This document shows, in pieces, positions 40,416 to 48,554 of a stretch of DNA of 58,961 bases. The position numbers and the translations under genes were made by a program. The DNA is from UBA5448 sp045536965. GTDB taxonomy: Bacteria; Bacillota; Clostridia; Oscillospirales; SIG627. The stretch is from NCBI GenBank assembly GCA_045536965.1, contig JAZSON010000002.1, forward strand, positions 1-58,961, written 5' to 3'. Every line of letters starts with the position of its first letter. The stretch's first letter is position 1. The notes under the pieces are model-generated. The model ran no database searches. It was given only the letters and a program-made list of their open reading frames with translations, and had not been told where the DNA came from.

Positions 40416-42602
40416 ATGGAAAGAGAAAAACTGATTCACCTTGTTACAAATGCTCAAAAGGGCGACGGGGATGCCTTAAACGAACTTTTTAATACATTTT
40501 ATAATGATGTGTATTATTTTGCTTTGAAAACCGTAAAGGATGAGCAGATCGCTTGTGATGTTACACAAGAGACCTTTATAGAGATTATCGGTACGCTCGA
40601 TCAATTGCGGGAGCCTGCGGCTTTCGTGAAGTGGATGAAACAAATTACATACCACCAATGTACGCGATATTTCAAAAAGAAGGCCGACGTTCTTGTGGAA
40701 GAGGACGAGGAGGGGAATACCGTTTTTGATTCTTTGCAGGAAGAAAAAGCGGAGTTTATACCCGACGAAGCCTTGGATCAGGCGGAGTTTAAGCAGACCA
40801 TTATGGCGATGATTGACGAACTGACCGAGGAACAACGCGCGGCGGTTATGATGTTTTATTTTGATGAGTTTTCGATCAAGCAGATTGCCGAAATTCAGGG
40901 TGTGTCCGAAAATACCGTGAAAAGCCGCTTAAATTACGCGCGTAAAGGTATTAAAAAATCGGTAGAGGATTATGAGAAGAAAAACGGCATCAAGCTCCGC
41001 TGTGTCGGTGTACTTCCCTTCTTGGCTTGGCTGTTTAGGGATTATTTTGCTCAATCCATTCCCGCATCTGCAACGGCGGTTGCAAACGGTGTTACAGCGG
41101 CAACGGGCACGGCGGTCGGCGTCTCCGCCGCGGCTGCCGCTTCTGCCTCGGTTACTGCTGCCGCTACGGCTACTGCTGGGATCGGCGCAAAGCTTGCGGC
41201 TCTGCCGTTTGTAACCAAGATCATCACGGGGGTTCTCGCCGCCTCGCTGGTGATTGGCGGTACAACTGCGGCATTTATGTTGTCGGGCGAAGACGAAGAA
41301 AAAACGGATGATCCCTCGGGTATTGTTTCGGACGGCGAAACGGAGGATGACGATTCCTCCGATGCCGAAAACGGTGATGGAGATAACGATACTTCAGAAC
41401 ATACGCACGCTTGGAGCGAATGGGAGATTAGCCAACAGCCGTTTGGCGTTCTTACCATTGAAACGCGCACGAGAAGCTGTAATACCTGCTATTTGGTAGA
41501 AAAACAAAGCGACGCAGACAACGCGTATGAGTTTTGCGGGAAATATTTTACCATAGGATACGGTGAATTTTTAGACAGATATTTTGAGGCGGCCTCCAAA
41601 GCTGACGGATCTTTTGATATAAGCGGTCTTTTTGCCGCGGGAGATTTTCTTGTAAGCCGAGAGCAGTACGAGAATAACGGCGAGGAGACTACACAGGTCA
41701 CGGCGGATGCGTATTATGAAAAGCTTAAGGAATATTTCGTGTTGAGTGATGAGACTGTTGCCGCGATGAAAAGCGTGCGTCCGCAGGATATCTACACCGT
41801 TGCTTTTTCGTATCACGGCTCCAATTTGATGGAATCATCGGTCGTTTCGCTGGGAGAGAATATATATAAGATATATTACACCGCGGGCGGAAGCCATGCT
41901 TCATATATGCCCGTATTCTGCGCAGAGGTGGAATATAACCGACACAAAGGCGGAGAAAACAAGATCCGCTCTTTGACGACCGACGGTGTTGTTTATTACG
42001 ATTTTTCCCGTGTTGAAGAAAAGTCTCTCTCAAAAGAAAACTTGGTTTTGAATATTTTTGCGGCACTTTATAAAGTGCAGCTTCATTCTGCGGGGGATTC
42101 TCTTGCGCTTCCCGAGGAGCTTTTGGCGGAGCACGCGCTTTTTGATACAATGGACATCTTCGGGTATAATCTGACGCGGGAAGAGATGTTTGGTAAACAG
42201 TGGGGCGGAATGCGTATTGGTCTTGACGGCGATACATTGAAGGCGATCACTTGTCGATGGGATCTGCCCGCTGAACCCTATTTTGAGGATCCGACCGATA
42301 CCTTGGTTGCCGCAGCCAAGAAAGACATAGAAAAGTTTTTGCTTCTTTTGGGAGAGGATGTCACCCTTTCGACGCGCATCGGCACAAAGGATGCCGAAAG
42401 CAGGAAGGGGATAGACTCTGTTACCGACGATGTAATCAGAGAGATCGTCAGCAATTGGTTTTCGGATAAGAGCATTTGCATTTTCACCGACCCGCCGATT
42501 GTTGTAGAAGGCAAAACATGCCATTTTTCATTTTCGATCGAAAGCTCCCAGAGCTTCTGCGAAAGCGCATATTCTATATCGCTCATCATTACTTTTGATT
42601 GA
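40416..42602 (+). CDS. ECF-like sigma factor fused to a membrane span and a large extracytoplasmic domain
   Basis: A 728-residue fusion. Residues about 10-80 are sigma region 2 (YYFALKTVKDEQIACDVTQE), about 125-180 region 4 (FSIKQIAEIQGVSENTVKSR). An Ala/Thr/Val-rich stretch (about 215-265) leads to a likely membrane helix (about 270-292, FVTKIITGVLAASLVIGGTT), then a very acidic linker (296-335) and an outer part of about 390 residues. This outer part starts with HTHAWSEWEI and a Cys-x2-Cys (RSCNTCYLVEK), a module also found in the lipoprotein at 43272, followed by a domain I do not recognise. The sigma part would be tethered to the membrane until released, or work in place. No separate anti-sigma gene is seen. 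AAAGGAAG precedes ATG. Confidence 0.8.
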   Translation: MEREKLIHLVTNAQKGDGDALNELFNTFYNDVYYFALKTVKDEQIACDVTQETFIEIIGTLDQLREPAAFVKWMKQITYHQCTRYFKKKADVLVEEDEEGNTVFDSLQEEKAEFIPDEALDQAEFKQTIMAMIDELTEEQRAAVMMFYFDEFSIKQIAEIQGVSENTVKSRLNYARKGIKKSVEDYEKKNGIKLRCVGVLPFLAWLFRDYFAQSIPASATAVANGVTAATGTAVGVSAAAAASASVTAAATATAGIGAKLAALPFVTKIITGVLAASLVIGGTTAAFMLSGEDEEKTDDPSGIVSDGETEDDDSSDAENGDGDNDTSEHTHAWSEWEISQQPFGVLTIETRTRSCNTCYLVEKQSDADNAYEFCGKYFTIGYGEFLDRYFEAASKADGSFDISGLFAAGDFLVSREQYENNGEETTQVTADAYYEKLKEYFVLSDETVAAMKSVRPQDIYTVAFSYHGSNLMESSVVSLGENIYKIYYTAGGSHASYMPVFCAEVEYNRHKGGENKIRSLTTDGVVYYDFSRVEEKSLSKENLVLNIFAALYKVQLHSAGDSLALPEELLAEHALFDTMDIFGYNLTREEMFGKQWGGMRIGLDGDTLKAITCRWDLPAEPYFEDPTDTLVAAAKKDIEKFLLLLGEDVTLSTRIGTKDAESRKGIDSVTDDVIREIVSNWFSDKSICIFTDPPIVVEGKTCHFSFSIESSQSFCESAYSISLIITFD

Positions 42603-42666
42603 TTTTGAAACCAATACGATTTTTTTAAAAAAAATAAAAAAACATAAAACCTTTTATAAAGCGTAT

Positions 42667-42711
42667 TCCCCCTTGTGATTGTAAGGGCAAGATCCAAACG
42701 AAACAAGGGGG
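42667..42711 (+). repeat. CCCCCTTGT/ACAAGGGGG inverted repeat, first of three related motifs
   Basis: TTCCCCCTTGTGATTGTAAGG starts at 42665; the stem CCCCCTTGT pairs with ACAAGGGGG at 42703-42711. Related sequences occur at 42907-42927 (TTCCCCCTGAGTAGTGTAAGG) and 44262-44289 (TTTCCCCCTTAC with GTGAGGGGGAAA). Each stands upstream of a gene of this cluster. Confidence 0.55.
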
Positions 42712-42753
42712 ATTTTCTTATGGCGATAAAACGAAGTATGGGGAGGTTTGCTT

Positions 42754-42921
42754 ATGAAGAATGCGGACCGCCGTGAGCATTACAATTTGTATTATATCTT
42801 CAAAGCCGACAAAGAGGCGCATCCCATGATGCTTGAGGTTGCTGAAGAGATGCGAAAAAATATTTTTGAATTTTTTTTTGAAAAGCTAAAACCTTTTGCC
42901 GATTTCATTCCCCCTGAGTAG
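42754..42921 (+). CDS. small protein of unknown function (55 residues)
   Basis: A short frame with a strong ribosome site (GGGGAGG, seven bases before ATG). The protein MKNADRREHYNLYYIFKADK continues with EAHPMMLEVAEEMRKN and a phenylalanine-rich, partly amphipathic helix (IFEFFFEKLKPFADF). It has no recognised family. Its 3' end overlaps the second CCCCCT motif. Codon use and the ribosome site support a real gene, but no homologue can be claimed. Confidence 0.5.
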   Translation: MKNADRREHYNLYYIFKADKEAHPMMLEVAEEMRKNIFEFFFEKLKPFADFIPPE

Positions 42922-42962
42922 TGTAAGGACCAAAAAACATTTACTAAAAAGGAGATTTTATC

Positions 42963-43208
42963 ATGGCAGTATTCGTAATTATTTTTGGCATCGTTTTTTT
43001 CGGTGTTTTCGCATTTGCGATCACCCGCATCATCAAGGCAGTCGGAAGCGGTGTGTTTAGCGGACAAGGGGCGCAAAACAACCTGCTTGATATGCAGCAC
43101 GAGCAGGCGATGCGGATGCACACCGAAGCGCATAACCAGGCGGTGCGGATGCATATCCAAGCGCATAATACCGCAATGAATGTACACAATCAAATGTTTC
43201 ATATGTAA
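42963..43208 (+). CDS. small single-span membrane protein with His/Met/Gln-rich tail
   Basis: An 81-residue protein: one hydrophobic helix (about 3-25, VFVIIFGIVFFGVFAFAITR) and a tail (about 42-81) with seven His and eight Met arranged in repeats such as AHNQAVRMHIQ and AHNTAMNVHNQ. The tail has heptad-like spacing and could bind metal (copper, nickel or zinc) or form a helix bundle. No family recognised. AAAAAGGAG precedes ATG. Confidence 0.65.
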   Translation: MAVFVIIFGIVFFGVFAFAITRIIKAVGSGVFSGQGAQNNLLDMQHEQAMRMHTEAHNQAVRMHIQAHNTAMNVHNQMFHM

Positions 43209-43222
43209 GAAGATATTATTTA

Positions 43223-43250
43223 TTGACTTTCTGTAAAAATAAGATATAAT
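43223..43250 (+). promoter_or_regulatory. promoter of the SLAP lipoprotein gene
   Basis: TTGACT (43223-43228), 16-base spacer, TATAAT (43245-43250), about 22 bases before the start codon: a housekeeping-type promoter within the cluster. Confidence 0.7.
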
Positions 43251-43271
43251 CAAACAAGGGAGACACTTAAC

Positions 43272-44216
43272 ATGAAAAAACTATTTATTTTGACACTTAT
43301 TTTGATGCTTGCCTTCACCTGTACCGCTTGCGGTAAAGTGAATACAACCGAAAACCCCGAGTATAACACCGATACGAATACAGATACCAATACCGACACC
43401 AATACCGACAAGATCCCCGATCACCAACATGAGTACGCTTCTCAAATCACGGAGGAAGCAACCTGCGGCGCGGAGGGTGTCAATACTTTTACCTGCGCTT
43501 GCGGTGATACTTATACCGAAAAAATCCCCGCGACCGAAAATCATACATATACCTCTGCCGTAACTTCAGAACCTTCCTGCGTCGAAGAAGGTGTTCACAC
43601 TTTTACTTGTGCCTGCGGTGATACATATACCGAAAAGATTCCTGCTACGGGAACCCACAATCATACCGCCGCTGTGACCAAGGCACCCACCTGCACCGAA
43701 AAAGGTGTTCAAACTTTCACCTGCGGTTGCGGTGATGTTTACGAAAAAGACATTGCTGCAAGCGGCCATGACTTTGGCGCTTGGAAGACCGTTACCGCCG
43801 CATCTGCGATTGCAAAGGGAACTTCCGAGCGCAAATGCAAGGAATGTTCTGCCGTTGAAAATAAAACGATCCCCATGCTTCCCAATTATTTCAAGGATAC
43901 ATCTCTGGAAAGCAGGCTTGAGTCGAATAAGATCAATGTTTTGCCGATGGAGGTTTATTTTGAAAACGGCACGCTGGTCGTCAAGGCATACGTTGTCAAC
44001 AACACAAATCGTGCAGTAAGCGGTTTGAGTGTTACGAAAATGACCGTGTATGACAAAAACGACAAGAAAATTGCCGGCGGCAGCTTTGGTGCGCAGAATT
44101 TCTCGCTCGGCGCTTACGAATATGTGACCCATACCTACCGCTTTGTCGTGGATGACATTGCTTCGTATGAGGTGGATCTGAGCCATGTTTACACCAATAC
44201 GACGGTGAATAAATAA
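43272..44216 (+). CDS. SLAP-domain lipoprotein with repeated Cys-rich modules
   Basis: A 314-residue lipoprotein (lipobox FTCTAC near residue 20). After a linker of (NTDT) repeats come three copies of a module of about 41-43 residues with the pattern ATC..EGV.TFTCACGDTYTEKIPAT (about 49-172), then a fourth, shorter one with WKTVTAAS and ERKCKECSAVE (about 172-200). The C-terminal about 100 residues match the SLAP domain (INVLPMEVYFENGTLVVKAY, then NNTNRAVSGL), known from S-layer-associated proteins of Gram-positive bacteria. It is likely cell-surface-exposed. Zinc binding or disulphide formation by the CxC and CxxC pairs is inference. Confidence 0.82.
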   Translation: MKKLFILTLILMLAFTCTACGKVNTTENPEYNTDTNTDTNTDTNTDKIPDHQHEYASQITEEATCGAEGVNTFTCACGDTYTEKIPATENHTYTSAVTSEPSCVEEGVHTFTCACGDTYTEKIPATGTHNHTAAVTKAPTCTEKGVQTFTCGCGDVYEKDIAASGHDFGAWKTVTAASAIAKGTSERKCKECSAVENKTIPMLPNYFKDTSLESRLESNKINVLPMEVYFENGTLVVKAYVVNNTNRAVSGLSVTKMTVYDKNDKKIAGGSFGAQNFSLGAYEYVTHTYRFVVDDIASYEVDLSHVYTNTTVNK

Positions 44217-44261
44217 ATTGGAAAAAAGATTGCTTTTTTAAAACTTTTCGGTTTAGAGTTT

Positions 44262-44289
44262 CCCCCTTACCGATGTGAGGGGGAAAACC
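44262..44289 (+). repeat. TTTCCCCCTTAC/GTGAGGGGGAAA inverted repeat
   Basis: A nearly perfect 12-bp stem with a 4-base loop, third member of the related motifs in this cluster, about 30 bases before the next start codon. No T run follows, so it is not a standard terminator. Confidence 0.55.
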
Positions 44290-44319
44290 TCAAGGCGTGA
44301 CAATAAAGGAGATGCAGAG

Positions 44320-44808
44320 ATGAAAAAGACGATTCGCATGATTTGGGCATTGCTGCTTACGGCAGTGATGGCGGTGATGGTGGCTTTGCCTGCGATGGCG
44401 GCCGATTTTAATTTTGGGAGCGACGTTATATACGGTTCCTCCGAGAATATGAAAGACCGGTTTGACAAAATAAGACAAGAACAGGAATCGTGGCAAGATC
44501 GGTTTGAGGACGAATTTGACCGTCAGGATACCATGGAAGTATTTATTATAGTCCTGATCGTCGTGCTTGTTCTTTTGTTGCTTGCGGAGATGGTGTATAT
44601 TTTCATCGCGGCGCCCAAGTGCGGGATGTCCAGATTTTGGGCACTGGTTCCGTTGTTCAGTAACATTTTCGGTTTGATCGTCTTTATCGTCGTGCGCTCC
44701 AACTCGAAACAAAATGCATGCGGAAAAACTGTGGTGTGTCCGACCTGTAACGGTGTGCATCCTATTGGAACCCGCGTTTGCTCTATCTGCGGAACCGAAT
44801 TGATTTAA
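44320..44808 (+). CDS. exported-looking membrane protein with C-terminal zinc ribbon
   Basis: A 162-residue protein. A signal-like helix (about 5-26, ending ALPAMAA), an amphipathic Asp/Glu/Arg/Gln-rich helix (about 38-70), two membrane helices (about 74-96 and 106-126), then a zinc ribbon with CPTC and CSIC (about 139-159). I do not recognise the family. ATG at 44320 has AAAGGAG nine bases upstream. It precedes another zinc-ribbon protein by 13 bases and is probably co-transcribed. Confidence 0.65.
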   Translation: MKKTIRMIWALLLTAVMAVMVALPAMAADFNFGSDVIYGSSENMKDRFDKIRQEQESWQDRFEDEFDRQDTMEVFIIVLIVVLVLLLLAEMVYIFIAAPKCGMSRFWALVPLFSNIFGLIVFIVVRSNSKQNACGKTVVCPTCNGVHPIGTRVCSICGTELI

Positions 44809-44821
44809 AGGAGAGAATGTT

Positions 44822-45322
44822 ATGTATTGTATGAAATGCGGCAAAGAAATATTGGATAACGATGCGTTTTGCTCGGGCTGTGGCGCCAAGCAGACCCCTA
44901 CCTATAAAGAGGTCTTTGACAGAAACGGATTGTCCGAAAAAGATTTTATTGAAAATATCAACAAGTGGTTTCAATGGCATCCGCGGATTGCCAATGTAAA
45001 ATGTTACTTTGATATGGATACCGCCATTGGTTTGCTTGCCAATAAATATGAATTGAACCGTTTTGTGATCGAATACGAACTGTTTGAAAATGACAACAAA
45101 AATCAGTATGGCTTGGTCAAGGAAGAAAGCATGGCATTGATGAAAAAGAATGCCAAGGAATATATCGAAGAATGGAAAGCATCTCACCCCAACGTGACGA
45201 TTGTAAAATGGGAGGGCGGCACCCATTCCAGAGGTCAAACTGCGTCGCATCTTTTGGGCGGCTTTGGCGCCAGAAATCGATTGAATCTTTATATTTTCTT
45301 TAAGTTTCCCCGCCAAAAATAA
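44822..45322 (+). CDS. zinc-ribbon protein of unknown function
   Basis: A 166-residue protein starting with a classic zinc ribbon MYCMKCGKEILDNDAFCSGC (CxxC-N12-CxxC), then an uncharacterised domain of about 130 residues with an aromatic-rich region (NKWFQWHPRIANVKCYFDMD). No membrane helix. AAAGGAG precedes ATG. Last gene of the cluster, followed by a terminator. Confidence 0.7.
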   Translation: MYCMKCGKEILDNDAFCSGCGAKQTPTYKEVFDRNGLSEKDFIENINKWFQWHPRIANVKCYFDMDTAIGLLANKYELNRFVIEYELFENDNKNQYGLVKEESMALMKKNAKEYIEEWKASHPNVTIVKWEGGTHSRGQTASHLLGGFGARNRLNLYIFFKFPRQK

Positions 45323-45330
45323 TGGCTACA

Positions 45331-45370
45331 TAAAAATCTCCGTCCAAGTGTGACGGAGATTTTTATTTTA
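45331..45370 (+). terminator. terminator closing the sigma-factor cluster
   Basis: AAAAATCTCCGTC-CAAGTGT-GACGGAGATTTTT stem plus T run, also usable by the convergent gene. Confidence 0.85.
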
Positions 45371-45397
45371 TCCAACCGATTTTCATTGGTTGGGTGG

Positions 45398-47116
45398 TCA
45401 GTATTGATTTTCAAGCCAAGAGAGAAAGGTGTCTGCTTTCGAGCGGTTTTTGAAAATAAAAATGTTTTTGTGGGTGTATTTTTCAAGCAGAGCCATGACC
45501 TCGGATCTGTTGACGGTGTTATAGTTTTTTATAAAATCCACAAACGCTGCATCTTCTTCTCCCGCCCTTTCTGTCCACGGCAGATCGGACCGTTCCTTCC
45601 CGCATCTTTGGCGGATACCATCCAGACAAACATCCGTCGGATAATCCAAAAAGAAGAGCGTATCGCAGGATTGAAGTCTTAATTCCATGGTGGATCTGTA
45701 ATCGCCGTCAATGATCCATTCTTCTTTTTGGAGTATATCGGAAAGACGGCCGAGAAAAACGGATTTGTCCACGGTGGTTTTGTCGGCATTCCAATACAAT
45801 TGATCCAAATGGAAAAGCGGGATGCCACTCAGGGTATGCAATTTTTTGGAAAAGGTGCTTTTTCCGCTGCCGGGGCAACCGATTACCATTACTTTTTTCA
45901 TGGTTTTTGCTTTGTTTTTAATGCGCGGCATGTGAATGTTTATCAGTTTTTCCGCCTGCTTATCCGACAGACCGTATTCTTTGGAGTTTTCAATCAATAG
46001 GCAGAGCAATGCTGTTTTATCCAGGAAGGCATTGTCTTTGATCAGACGGGCAAGCATTCCATTTTCGTTTAGATAATCAAAATAAAGCCGGATCGCTTCT
46101 TTGGAAAGTACGCCGATGTTTTCTTGCGGGATTTTAGAGATTAAAATGTTTTCATAGAGCTTGTGATACTCTCCCGTAGTAACGATTATATTACTCTCCA
46201 AAACCTCGAATGTTTCGTCGTCGATGTAATTTAAAATCACTTTGCCGCGATAGTCGATTTGTTCCAAATATGCCAGCAGAGTCAGAAGGTTTAACTGGCA
46301 AAAGGTATCTTTTCCAAACCACAGACAAAGCGCGGTATAATGATTTTGCATCAGTGTGTCGGGGAGGGTGGTTTTGGCGCGATATTCCTCAGGGGAAACA
46401 TCCAGTTCGGCGGAACGCAAGAGGATAAAGGGGTCTGAAAATATATCCGAAACGGTTTTTCCGTCCATCATAGCTTCGCAAAAAGGAATTGCCTCACCGC
46501 CAAAGTGTTTTAGAAAATAGCTGTTGAAATAGTCGCCGTTTGTGATATTTAAAACCGCGCCTTCTGCATTTTTATGTAAAAAACATCCTTGATCGTGAGA
46601 ATGGATGATTCCGATGGCTTGCAAATAGGCATATATAGTGACCGATCCGACAAACGCCATGCCTTGTTTTTGCAGGTCTTTGGAAATGGTGTCCGAGAGA
46701 TGGTTTTTGGTTTGAGCGGTTTCATAAAAGATATTTCCATGGGTAAAGGTTTTTAAATAGTTGTAAAAGGAGCCGTGTTCCTCTGCGATTTTTTTAAAAA
46801 TACGGCTGTTTTTTACACTTGCGACGATCTTTTGTCTGTTTCTGATGATGGTGCGGTTTTGGCTTAAATCGTTTATCTTATCCTCATCGTATGAAACGAC
46901 CTTGTTGATATCAAAGCCGTCGTAGGCCGCTCTGAACGCTTCTCTTTTATTGAGCACACATTCCCACGAGAGGCCCGCTTGAAAAGATTCCAGTATCAGC
47001 ATTTCATACAGGTATTCATCGTCAAATCTCGGCACACCCCATTCTTGGTCATGGTATTCCAAGTACAAAGGATTTTTGGGGTTGCACCAAGCGCATCGTT
47101 GTTTATAATCTGTCAT
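45398..47116 (-). CDS. triple fusion: 3-methyladenine DNA glycosylase I (Tag) - DUF1835-like - FlaR/topology-modulation kinase
   Basis: A 572-residue protein. Residues about 1-185 are Tag, which removes 3-methyladenine from DNA: RCAWCNPKNPLYLEYHDQEW at the start and HSHDQGC near 176 supply the Cys/His zinc clamp. Residues about 190-400 resemble DUF1835 (ITNGDYFNSYFLKHFGGEAI, PFCEAMMDG). Residues about 405-572 are a P-loop kinase-like domain (MVIGCPGSGKSTFSKKL, then IIDGDYRST) as in adenylate-kinase-related FlaR proteins. The frame is continuous without stop or odd composition at the joints. The GNAT gene lies three bases upstream. Confidence 0.82.
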   Translation of the reverse strand: MTDYKQRCAWCNPKNPLYLEYHDQEWGVPRFDDEYLYEMLILESFQAGLSWECVLNKREAFRAAYDGFDINKVVSYDEDKINDLSQNRTIIRNRQKIVASVKNSRIFKKIAEEHGSFYNYLKTFTHGNIFYETAQTKNHLSDTISKDLQKQGMAFVGSVTIYAYLQAIGIIHSHDQGCFLHKNAEGAVLNITNGDYFNSYFLKHFGGEAIPFCEAMMDGKTVSDIFSDPFILLRSAELDVSPEEYRAKTTLPDTLMQNHYTALCLWFGKDTFCQLNLLTLLAYLEQIDYRGKVILNYIDDETFEVLESNIIVTTGEYHKLYENILISKIPQENIGVLSKEAIRLYFDYLNENGMLARLIKDNAFLDKTALLCLLIENSKEYGLSDKQAEKLINIHMPRIKNKAKTMKKVMVIGCPGSGKSTFSKKLHTLSGIPLFHLDQLYWNADKTTVDKSVFLGRLSDILQKEEWIIDGDYRSTMELRLQSCDTLFFLDYPTDVCLDGIRQRCGKERSDLPWTERAGEEDAAFVDFIKNYNTVNRSEVMALLEKYTHKNIFIFKNRSKADTFLSWLENQY

Positions 47117-47119
47117 TTT

Positions 47120-47590
47120 TTACTCCACTGTGAATGATAGAACTGTTTCCCACTCGTTTAAGGAAAAGATCGTGGGAGAAAAGTCGTTTGTCATCTTGGT
47201 CCAAAATGCTTTGGCGGCGGTGTTTTTTTCGTTGTATTTGATTTCCCATTTGCCGCGGTAGAGAGAAAAAATTTGCTTTACGGCATCTTTGGCAAAGCCG
47301 TTTTTACGAAAGGCGGGGAAAATGGTGAACTCGGCCATGGTGTGATCGGGGTGTTTTCCGATGACCGAATAGGGGTGGATCATGACAAATCCCACTTTTT
47401 TTTCGTCATTTAGGATAAAGTAGGCTTTTCTTTTCGGATCGACAAAATATTTTTCAAAATAACCGTAATGATAATTGCCCTGCTCATCCATTTCATCGGG
47501 ATAGTAGTGGGTCATTTCATACAAGTATTTTTGGTTGATGTTCCAGAATAGGTCTCTTTCTTCGGGTTTTACGGGGATCAAGGAAATCAT
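47120..47590 (-). CDS. GNAT-family N-acetyltransferase
   Basis: A 156-residue acyltransferase. The acetyl-CoA-binding region is FTIFPAFRKNGFAKDAVKQI (near residue 90), followed by KYNEKNTAAKAFWTKM, the usual second motif. Substrate unknown. The ATG at 47590 was preferred, with GGTGA upstream; other start codons lie six and twelve bases further up. It is followed by the Tag fusion gene after three bases, so both are likely co-transcribed. Confidence 0.8.
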   Translation of the reverse strand: MISLIPVKPEERDLFWNINQKYLYEMTHYYPDEMDEQGNYHYGYFEKYFVDPKRKAYFILNDEKKVGFVMIHPYSVIGKHPDHTMAEFTIFPAFRKNGFAKDAVKQIFSLYRGKWEIKYNEKNTAAKAFWTKMTNDFSPTIFSLNEWETVLSFTVE

Positions 47591-47637
47591 AATTTTCACC
47601 ACTTTTAGTATGTATTGTATATATGGAACGGATTATT

Positions 47638-48438
47638 TTACCGCTTTTCTGAACTGCAGGGGAGAAAGACCGCACTTTTTTTGAAGATGTTGGAGAAATA
47701 CATGGCATCATTGTAGCCTAACATGGCTGCGATCTCTTTGACGGGCAGGTGGGTTTCGCAAAGCAACCGTTTGGCATTTTCCATTTTGCGGTGGAGCTGA
47801 TAATCGTAGGGTGTGACTCCGTAGGCCGCGTGGAATTTTTTGATCATATAGTCTTGTGAACGGTAAATGAGTTTTGCGAGTTCATCGTTTGGTATAATGC
47901 GGCGGCTGTTCTTGTCGATGAAATCCCGCACTCGCTCGGTTTCATCTCTTTGGGTGAGGGGGACGGATGGCGAAAGCATCATAAGAAGGCGGTGAAATTC
48001 CAGCGCACATAGGCGGAAGATCTCGGTATCATCAAGCTTTTCGCGCATTCGTGTATATCCGAGGAGCACCTCGAATTGGTTTCGAACGCTCGAATTATGG
48101 ATGACTACGGGATCACCCGGCAAATAAGCCGAGATGGCGCCTGCGGGGAAATCCCCTTTGAGATTTAAAAAGATTTTTACCCAAGGGTTTTTGGCATCCG
48201 CGTAATAAACGTGATTGGTGCCGCGACGCAAAATATAGACATCTCCCGCGGTGGGATGATAGTTTTTTCCGTTCACCGAAACGGTGCCCTCGCCGTCGAT
48301 GACATATTCGATCACCGTGATGGGGGAGTCTGTGCGGGTGATGCGATAGCTGCCGTCGCAATAAGATATTCCTGCAAGTTCAATGGAAAAGGGGGCATCT
48401 TCAGGGGAGGCGGCAAAGTACTCAAGATCTTCTCTCAA
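47638..48438 (-). CDS. AraC-family transcriptional regulator, C-terminus altered by a frameshift
   Basis: A 266-residue regulator with an N-terminal cupin-like sensor (GKNYHPTAGDVYILRRGTNH) and two helix-turn-helix motifs (LAKLIYRSQDYMIKKFHAAY and VKEIAAMLGYNDAMYFSNIF). The last 12 residues (SAVFLPCSSEKR) do not fit the family; adding one A in the A7 run (47676-47682) restores KKKCGLSPLQFRKAVK and a stop at 47633-47635. It is probably the regulator of the divergent DUF4965 gene. Confidence 0.85.
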   Translation of the reverse strand: MREDLEYFAASPEDAPFSIELAGISYCDGSYRITRTDSPITVIEYVIDGEGTVSVNGKNYHPTAGDVYILRRGTNHVYYADAKNPWVKIFLNLKGDFPAGAISAYLPGDPVVIHNSSVRNQFEVLLGYTRMREKLDDTEIFRLCALEFHRLLMMLSPSVPLTQRDETERVRDFIDKNSRRIIPNDELAKLIYRSQDYMIKKFHAAYGVTPYDYQLHRKMENAKRLLCETHLPVKEIAAMLGYNDAMYFSNIFKKSAVFLPCSSEKR

Positions 48439-48554
48439 CTTGTTTTCCTCATTTTTAAAATCAAATATTCCATGTTTTTGAGTGTAAAAATATTATATAA
48501 TAAATATATTCAAAAGGCAAGTGAAAAATTATACATGACAAGGAGTGCGAAAAT

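Noticed and set aside
42720..42776. 18-codon frame MAIKRSMGRFAYEECGPP
   Set aside because: Overlaps the better supported 55-residue frame, which has the GGGGAGG ribosome site.
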